This document shows positions 56,989 to 64,000 of a stretch of 64,000 bases of DNA, piece by piece. The first letter of the stretch is position 1, and every line of letters starts with the position of its first letter. The DNA comes from Margaritispora aquatica (lineage: Eukaryota > Ascomycota > Leotiomycetes > Helotiales > Discinellaceae), in contig VJWN01000001.1 in NCBI GenBank assembly GCA_007644065.1, positions 2,680,340 to 2,744,339 on the forward strand, written 5' to 3'. Made by a program: the position numbers and the translations under genes. The notes under the pieces were generated by a model, which worked only from the letters and a program-made list of their open reading frames with translations, was not told the DNA's origin and did no database searches.

Positions 56989-59330
56989 TGAATAATTCCT
57001 CCATCTTAAAGTCTCACATACCATAAGGTCTCAATTGCGATGAAGAACAGGGCGGGTGAATCAACCGGTTGGTATGTATTCTGTGCTCCTGTGATTCTGC
57101 AATGACTGACTGACTTAAAGCAAAATATCCGATAGTGCAACCAACAACAGGAACCATCCCTATTGGACCATGCTCAAGCTTAAAGCCAATTAAAGGGTGC
57201 AAATATACATTGCAAAATGACACACGACTTGCCAGTCGAAGTGCAAAAAGTAGGGTGACACTGCGTCGGCTCCCGACGGCTCAGGAACCGTTAACATTGA
57301 CGATGTTGAGGCTCGAGATGTATAAATCCATTGGTCTGGATGCTTTACACTTAAGGAATGAGGGGTTTAGACGATGGAGGATGGGTGCATGATGCACACT
57401 GTCGCGAAGCGGGGTGACTAGCTTTTACTCGAAAAAAGAACGCATCTACCGGCTCGTACCTGGTGCTTGAGCACGATAAGAATCAGCCACAGCCACCACA
57501 TAAAGCTGGATATCGTGGATATCTCTCTTTCCCCACTGACTATCTGAGATATTGTAAAGCTGCGATGAACTATCCAATTAGAATGGATGGGAGGATGCCG
57601 TGTGTCTCAATGTTCAAGCTAAGCCACACAAACAGTCTCAGACTCAGCTGAGAGCACTCATCCTCATACGGACCATAGTAGTACTAGTAGATGGGTGTCA
57701 ACTAATGGAATGTGCATAAGTCGTATTTGTGTCTTGAATCATGTGGTGCAGATCGTGATTGTGTCTGATGGATACATTTCATCTGAACCACCGCAAGGTC
57801 CCAGTAAGCAGCCATATCTGCCACGTCGATAGCGTCCTCTCGGCGATGTTTCATAGCGTCTTCTGGAAGGAACATCTGATGATCACGATGCCCTAGATAC
57901 TCCCACTTGCCCAATTACTGCCCTGCAGCCAAGCTCTCTAGATACTTTCTGCAGAGCAGGGGCTTTTGGACCAAGGAACCCAACGGATTCGAGGGGACAC
58001 TACTTGTAGAGGAAATGTACTACTAGCCAGCTTCTTGGCTGCTGTAATTGGGAGCTTTACACGTCCGACTGAATATCAGAGCAAGCAGGATTGCGGCTCC
58101 GATGTCGTGCAACACCAGGAACAAATCGGGTGCACAGGTCGAGGATAATGCACGAGGGTTCTTTGTTCCTTGGAACATTGAGCACACCAGTCATCAGAAG
58201 AGAATGATAAGCTTGCTGCGCCTTGTCCATCAAACGGACATCATCACCCTCGTCCATTCCCATGGGGGTTCATCGACAATCTCGAGGGGACACTTGGGAA
58301 GTGGAGCGGTTGTTGAAGTGATAGACGGGACTCAGGACCATTGGTCCCGATAGTTCGCCATTCAGCCACGGATTCCCTCGAGGCTAGGGTAATTATGGAG
58401 ATGGGAAAGAGTCCATACGATATTGGTACGAGGAATCGGAGTGGAAGGTTGACCTAACCAGAAGTAGAGTGTGGCGCCTCCACATTCGAGTTTGCTCTAC
58501 CTCCCTTTAGCTTTTACCTCAACCTTGACACGCCCTGGTCTACTTCGAATGCTTTTACCTCAACCTTCCACGTCCTAGTCCTATTTTCACCCTCATTTCG
58601 GTTTCCAGCCCTGCAAAATCGACTGGTGGGGAATGCCTGAAGCTGCACCCATTGATGTGGGCGTGAGAGGCGTCGCGGCGCAGTCATTCAGCTTCGAAAG
58701 CTCCATAGAAGGGATATGGAAGGTTTGAGACCTTCTAGTGCCCGTCGTTGCATTCCATACATAGCTTGACCCACCACCACAACGACCCCCCGGCTGCCCA
58801 TTATCCTTGATCACATCTGAGGTGCACCTGTCTGTCGAATGAGAGTGGGTTGCAGTATCCTGTGTGGGGCGAGGGGTGATACACGCGCATGGGTACTGTA
58901 TAGTCTGGCAGACGTTTCCACAAAAAGGATATGGGAACAAGTGAGCCTTGTGAGATATATTGATCGAGCTGGTCAATGAATGGGTGAGTGAGTGAGCGAG
59001 CGAGCGAGTGGAGAGGGGAGGAAAAGTGGATCATCGAGGATATTTAGAGGATATGCACATCCGAAGATAAAAATGTTTGAAGCTGGATCCTAGGATGTTT
59101 ACTGACTGGGATCATCTTGATGGGAGACAAGACGACCTGTCATAATACTCCTGGGCTTTTGGGGGGTCTGTGTTCCCTCCTCATGATAGCGATTGCGTAT
59201 TACACATCAGAGGTTAACATGGAACAGTGGAAGTCCAGCCTGCTTCAACCTACATGAGATCCGACTTAAAAGTCTCCTCCCCCAACCTTTAAGTAGAAGA
59301 AGATCGTTCATATACTTACCACTTGAGTGA
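56989..59330. other. 2.3 kb, degraded coding-like fragments
   Basis: Open minus-strand frames at 57702-57914 and 58057-58263 have coding-like composition, but are in different frames with stops between. A short plus-strand two-exon frame (57040-57192, starting MKNRAGESTG) can be built but is only about 34 codons. A GAGT/GAGC microsatellite is at 58983-59010. No intact gene supported. Confidence 0.35.
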
Positions 59331-60029
59331 TCACACTGCTCATTCCTCGTTGCTCATACCACACTCTCTCTGCCTCTCTTCACCCAGGAGGAGAGTAACG
59401 ATATTAGTCGATTTCCTCCCACCATCCATTCTCTGTCGCCTCCACCAGTTTCTCTTCACGCAGGTCGACAGTCTTCGTACTCCTCGGCGTCCTCTTACCA
59501 CCTCCTCTCTATCATTCACCTCAGTCTCTGCCTTCCTCTGCTAGGAGAAGATTGTTCATCTTGGTTCACGTCCTCCACCATCTATTCTCGGTCACCTACA
59601 TCAGTTTCTTTTCACTCCAGTGGCGAACGGGAGCGATACCGTTCGAGGTCCTCAAGCACTACCTCTTGTCCGTCAAATACATCGGTGTCTGTATCTCAAG
59701 AAGTGGAAGGCGATCATCCATATATCACTTCACGTATTCAACTACCTATACTGGATACCCATCCCAGTCTCTGGCTCTTCTCAACCAGGAAGAGATCCAC
59801 GATATTAGTCGACTTTCTCCACCATTCATTCTATTCTCCGTCACTTGCTCCAGGTTCTCTTCACGCTGGCGAACAACACCTATATTACTCGACATCCTCC
59901 ACTGCCTACTCTCCGTCCCTTCCACCAGTATCTATCTCTCAAGACGTAAAAAGTGATCATTCATATCACTTGACGTATCCTCCTACCTATACTCCATCAC
60001 CCGTACCAGTCTCTGTCTTCCTCTGCTAG
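59331..60029 (+). other. Start-less 232-codon open frame with internal repeats
   Basis: One plus-strand frame is open for 699 bases with no ATG. It encodes Ser/Tyr/Pro/His-rich sequence with a degenerate repeat of about 55-65 residues. Each unit holds a YSTSST[AI]YSPS-like block, a P-V-S-[VIF] block, and S-Q-[DE]-V or H-[AS]-G turns. Clear units: STIYSRSPTSVSFHSSGE; TSVSVSQEVEGDHPYI; YYSTSSTAYSPSLPPVSISQ. It ends in a TAG directly upstream of the 60115 gene, and the same frame is open again up to that gene's donor at 60162. It may be the repetitive N-terminal part of a broken or alternatively spliced gene. Confidence 0.4.
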
Positions 60030-60114
60030 AAGAACATCACCCATATCACTCGACAACTTCCACCATCTATCCTCCATCAACCTCCAATCATCGAATGCCA
60101 ACTACCCTACCAAA

Positions 60115-60496
60115 ATGTCGGCTTTCATCCCACCAACCCTGAGAATGGCCTCTTGTTCAAGGTAAGATTACATCCACCCCCCTACATCTCTCCTCCCAGC
60201 ATCCGCTTACTTTCTCTTCCAGACCCCACCTCATGTCCACACCCCTCCGCGCTCCTCTCCTCTCACCCACACCAGCAGACCCTCAACCGACATCCACCTC
60301 TCCTCCCCTCGCACCCCTCTCCCCGAAGCAAAAGACCTATCTGTCTCGCCGACTCAGTATGTACCTCTCCGAACCAACCATGGCGCTCCCACCATACCAG
60401 TTCAAGAGAGTCAAGAAGAGCAAGAAGGCCTACATCACCCGCATGCAGATCTACTTGGATGATTTCGATGCGTTGATGGCGCAGTTTGAGAGCTGA
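60115..60496 (+). CDS. Small basic hypothetical protein, two exons (106 residues)
   Basis: Exons 60115-60161 and 60223-60496, intron 61 nt (donor GTAAGA, polypyrimidine acceptor CTCTTCCAG), phase 2 matched. Start MSAFIPPTLRMASCSR. The second exon is Pro/Ser-rich, then has a convincing C-terminal block: SPKQKTYLSRRLSMYLSE, PPYQFKRVKKSKKAY and TRMQIYLDDFDALMAQFES. The basic helix then acidic end suggest a folded small domain. A different acceptor (CCCAG at 60199) would join the upstream repetitive frame through GFHPTNPENGLLFK to the same C-terminus, but needs a 38-nt intron. Family unknown. Confidence 0.55.
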
Positions 60497-61000
60497 GAGA
60501 TGGGTGGATGGGTGGTGTACTGTACTATTACTTGTATTTGTGAGGATTCGCACCTGTCTGTCGACTTTGCAGTCACTTACTAGACATCAGTTAAGAGTTG
60601 CGACTCTACTTGCTTGACTTCGAGCTCATGCTTGAAGAAGTGAAGCATGATTGGAGAAGCGAAGCACGCTTTGGATCGTCAACGCCTCGCTACTTTGGAG
60701 TTTCTGCCGGATACCCTTTTCGTCATATGTTTTCTCGGGCGTTGTCCTCATGGTTGGATTTTATGTTTATGCTTGTGTTTCTGTTCATGTTTGCGTCGTC
60801 TTTGGAATGGATTCCATGTACAACAAGTTTAAGATGCGATGGTTAGTTATGATTAGACGAGGAACGTCTGAACATTCTGGGCTTTGGGGCTAAAATAGGC
60901 ACTGGAAACAATGAATCAAACCTGGGTTTTCTCTGAAATATAAATCACATCAATGTGTCATCTCACTTCTCGTGGCTTTCTCTCCCAGAATCGCATTTCA

Positions 61001-61770
61001 CTTGGAAATTTCGTGATTACGTGGTTGTGCGTGTAACCTTCTACATGTGCCCAGGTAATATCTTGGCGAGATCTTCCAACTTGGACAATCCGTACGCCAA
61101 ACTTCTAACAGGATCTAAATAACGAACTTTCTTCTGTCATTGGGAATAAGTGCACGGCGGTACGCCCAAAGAATCTTTTGCCACTTTGAATTCATCGCAC
61201 TTGAAAATGTCGTGGTGTGGTATTATAGCTACGTAGTTTTGCTTGTAACCTTCTACATGTGTCCGTAATGTCTTCGCTAGCAATGTTATCTTAGCTACAC
61301 AATCTACCTACACACCTAACTTCTGGGATCATCTGACTAACCAATATTCTTTTGTAATATGGAAAGATTACACGGTAGGTAGCCCAAAGAATGTCATTAG
61401 ACTTGGAAATGTCGTGGCGTGTTATCATAAGTGGGTGGTTGTGCAACTTTCTACATATGCCCAGGTAATGTCTTGGCCAGCAAGATTATCTATCCTCTCT
61501 AGACAACTAACTTAATCCGCACACCTAATTTCTAACATCATCTCAATAGCGAGGCATCTCCTGTAATTTAAAATAGATGGCTGTACGGTAGCTAGCTTAA
61601 CGAAAGTTATTTCGCTTGAAAATATTATGGTTTGATGTTAAAGCCGCGTGATTGTACATCCTTCTACGTACTTTTGGATGACGGCTTCGCTTAAAAATAT
61701 TGTAGTTTATGGTTAAAGTTACGTGATTGTGCATCCTTCTGCGTGTGTTCAGGTCCTGGCTTCGCATAGG
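61001..61770. repeat. Degenerate ~200 bp tandem repeats (five copies)
   Basis: An anchor of type CTTGGAAAT[GT]TCGTGG starts units at about 61001, 61200, 61402, 61615 and 61690 (spacing 199, 202, 213 and 75). Each unit continues with a [GT]TGTGC..GTAACCTTCTACATGTG[CT]CC[AC]GGTAAT[AG]TCTT block. The first three also have an ACACCTAACTTCT-like block and a CGGTA[CG]G[TC]..GCCCAAAGAAT block. Units diverge progressively, the last two being truncated. No coding potential. Looks like an old satellite or remnant of a duplicated non-coding element. Confidence 0.7.
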
Positions 61771-64000
61771 AATATCATTCCGCCTGCGCAATCCGGACAC
61801 CCACTTTCTGGCATCCTCTAATAACGATGAACTTTCTTCTGCAGTTTGGGACGACTGTGCAAGCAAAAGTGAAAAGAAAAGAAAAAGGGTGTAATTCTCT
61901 TGACTTGTGATGTTGACTCACTGCAAAAGTAATAATTTCGAAAAATTACGTACCGAAAACAACAAACATACCAACAAACCTGGACAGTTTCTCACTATCC
62001 ATCTACGTATGCTTGGTAGAGAGTGGGCACCTGTCCGTGCCTCCCCAGAGCCCAGACCTGCCATCCTTCAGATGGAGACCACGGATATTATTGTCAGTGC
62101 ACCACGCCGTCGCCGCCCATGATCGTGCCCGCATCATCCTTCCGAGCCGAAACCTTTCGTTCCACAAACGACCCGTACCGCCCCATCGCGGCAGCCAGAG
62201 CGTTGCAAAGACGCCGACCGAGAGAAGATGAGATGAGGCGTCAATACGAGCGAAAAGGAGGGGGAAAACAAAGCAAAAAAAAATAAAGACAAGCAAAAGC
62301 AGAGTGGTACGACACAACAAACGCCTTAAAACAATGTGTAACCGGAGCCTGCTCGTGGCTGACACAATGTTGATCATCTTCAATACTGGGAGGTCATCTA
62401 TCTATTCGTTTAGTATGCACCTCTCACGCGGCTATCACCGTGTCCCAGATGTCGAATTTGACAACGGAGTACTGTGCCAAAGAGGATGTAGCCCCGAAAG
62501 TATGCCGTATATAGGTGTGTCCTGGGTTATCAATCGGGAAGCCAAGTCCGTAATTCGTGCATGTGTGAGAGGGGGATCGACACGGGGGTCCTTCATTATC
62601 AGGCCACCAGCCCCGATCACCCCCTGTCAAAGCCCGACATCAATGTGCTGAAGTGATGATCAAATTTCAACGCCTCAGACACACAGCAGCGTGGTAGTAA
62701 TGGAGAATGTCGAATCCTCCAACTTGTTCTGCAGGCGTAAGGTATTCTCTGCAGCAGCTCCTGGACCCGCAATGTAACGATGCAGATATGCAGCTTATCG
62801 GCTGGCAAGGTACCACGTCCAGCTGATCTTGTGTTGCGTACGACACGTTGCTGGGAAGCGGAGATGAGTTTTGTAACACGGACAGCAAGATAGGATGGAG
62901 GTGGCGAGTTAAGCCGAGAGAGAGAGAAGATGAAGTGAGGCTCTGCCTTTCCCAGTTGTTGACCGCTACTTCATCCTGATGTGACGCGGGGTGTGCTAAA
63001 CCCTCGCTGAGTCCTGTCTGGGGGGGGGGCGGAAACAATACTCCATGTATGAATGGTCGAGGATTACGGATGGTGGAAGTGGAGATTCTGATTCAATGAG
63101 ATCGTGATCTTCATGCCTTGCACACCAGACTAGCGTGTCTTGGGGTTTGTGTTGATGTCCAGACCAGGGATCCAGACCTAAATAGGCAAATTTGGCGATC
63201 TTCAACGGTGGCTGCTCTCTTCTGCGTTGGCGAAACCATGAAACGAAGTGATTCGAGCTTTGCCGTATTGGGGGATCCTCTTGGTCCTAGCTCCGGAGGT
63301 CTACCATCTTTTCTCCCCTGCACATTGAACTTCGTGATCCAAAAAATGTACCGTTTTAGCGTTCATCCCAACAACCGCAGCCTGCCTAGCAAGTTCGAAA
63401 CCCCGGACACTTACAACTTTTCTTTTTCTTCTTTTTTGGTTGCTCGTTATGATTTTTCGGCGTGTGGTTTGTCGCGGAAGCGGATGCAAATGCCGGGACC
63501 ATCACAGTAGATTGTAGCCAAAATTGCCTTAAACACTTTACTTTTTTTTTGCTGTCTCAGTCACCTAGCCTGTTACCACATACAAATCCGAATTTGAACA
63601 CGCAATCTGGATGGATCCTCCAAGTAATCTCTATTATTAGCGGCGAGGGTTGCAAGAATCAACAATCATGTCTAGTCATGCTTCTCGTCATGGTTCGGGA
63701 TGCTAAGTGTGGCCCACTAGTCTATAATGTTTACATCCCGAAAATTAAGGTATATTTAGTGAACCAACTAGCCTAGCGTGTATAGATAACTTAAAATTTT
63801 TTTTTTTTTTTTTTTTTTGAAACTTTCCTAAAGCATGTTCGTTTCTATTTCTTGTATCTCAAGGTACCTTGATATAGCGAATGTTATAATCGTCCAAAGT
63901 TGGTAAAGTGAACAAACGTGCTGATCAAGTATGAAAGAGTATAAAATTTCAGTTTCCTAACATTTGCACTTATTTTTACAAAGAGCCGAATATGTGTTTT
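61771..64000. other. 2.2 kb window end, no supported gene
   Basis: A plus-strand frame ending at 62286 (with VPASSFRAETFRSTNDP and a basic tail) and a frame ending 63510 look partly coding but lack starts and splice support. A 22-base poly(T) run is at 63797-63818 and a G10 run near 63020. Confidence 0.35.

Noticed and set aside
61907..62383. Overlapping GC-rich open frames on both strands near 62.0-62.3 kb
   Set aside because: Several frames are open at once because of base composition; none has a confident start, splice site or recognisable domain.

Overview
The window is nuclear DNA of a filamentous ascomycete (Pezizomycotina). Genes are intron-poor with short introns (about 45 to 130 nt), GT-AG ends and CTAAC/CTGAC-like branch sites. 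Wide AT-rich intergenic stretches contain AGGT/ACCT-rich and microsatellite DNA. Gene content (hybrid histidine kinase, Dsc2, secreted alpha-carbonic anhydrase, 2EXR-type proteins, Est1-type fragments) fits a Leotiomycetes-like fungus; that placement is inference. No bacterial operon, CRISPR array, rRNA or convincing tRNA was found.

Region 1 (1-10.5 kb) is conserved housekeeping sequence. It holds the N-terminus of a Dgk1-type CTP-dependent diacylglycerol kinase (minus, runs off the edge), the Spb4 DEAD-box helicase, a small conserved nuclear-type protein, a small three-exon gene reconstructed here, and a 1106-residue disordered nuclear-type protein in two exons. Region 2 (10.5-24.8 kb) is a gene-poor 4.8 kb stretch, then a 2117-residue PAS/hybrid histidine kinase on the minus strand, then more AT-rich spacer.

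Region 3 (24.8-40.3 kb) has a six-exon M13 (neprilysin-like) membrane metallopeptidase and a small single-pass membrane protein. A DnaJC28-type (DUF1992) mitochondrial protein and a cis-prenyltransferase (dolichol synthesis) follow in tandem, and the prenyltransferase faces a Dsc2-type rhomboid-like subunit. Two small spliced hypothetical genes and a secreted alpha-carbonic anhydrase complete it.

Region 4 (41.8-64 kb) is accessory DNA. Two tandem paralogues, here called the 2EXR/RGG pair, are the most unusual content. The first copy is a pseudogene with stops and a frameshift. The second is intact except for three in-frame TAG codons, after which the same frame, a proper intron and an arginine/glycine-rich final exon are all preserved. 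Downstream lie small spliced orphan genes, shredded Est1-type sequence, a start-less repetitive open frame, and about 0.8 kb of degenerate ~200 bp tandem repeats.

Most functional calls rest on motifs read by eye. Splice sites were assigned by frame continuity plus consensus ends, without transcript data.
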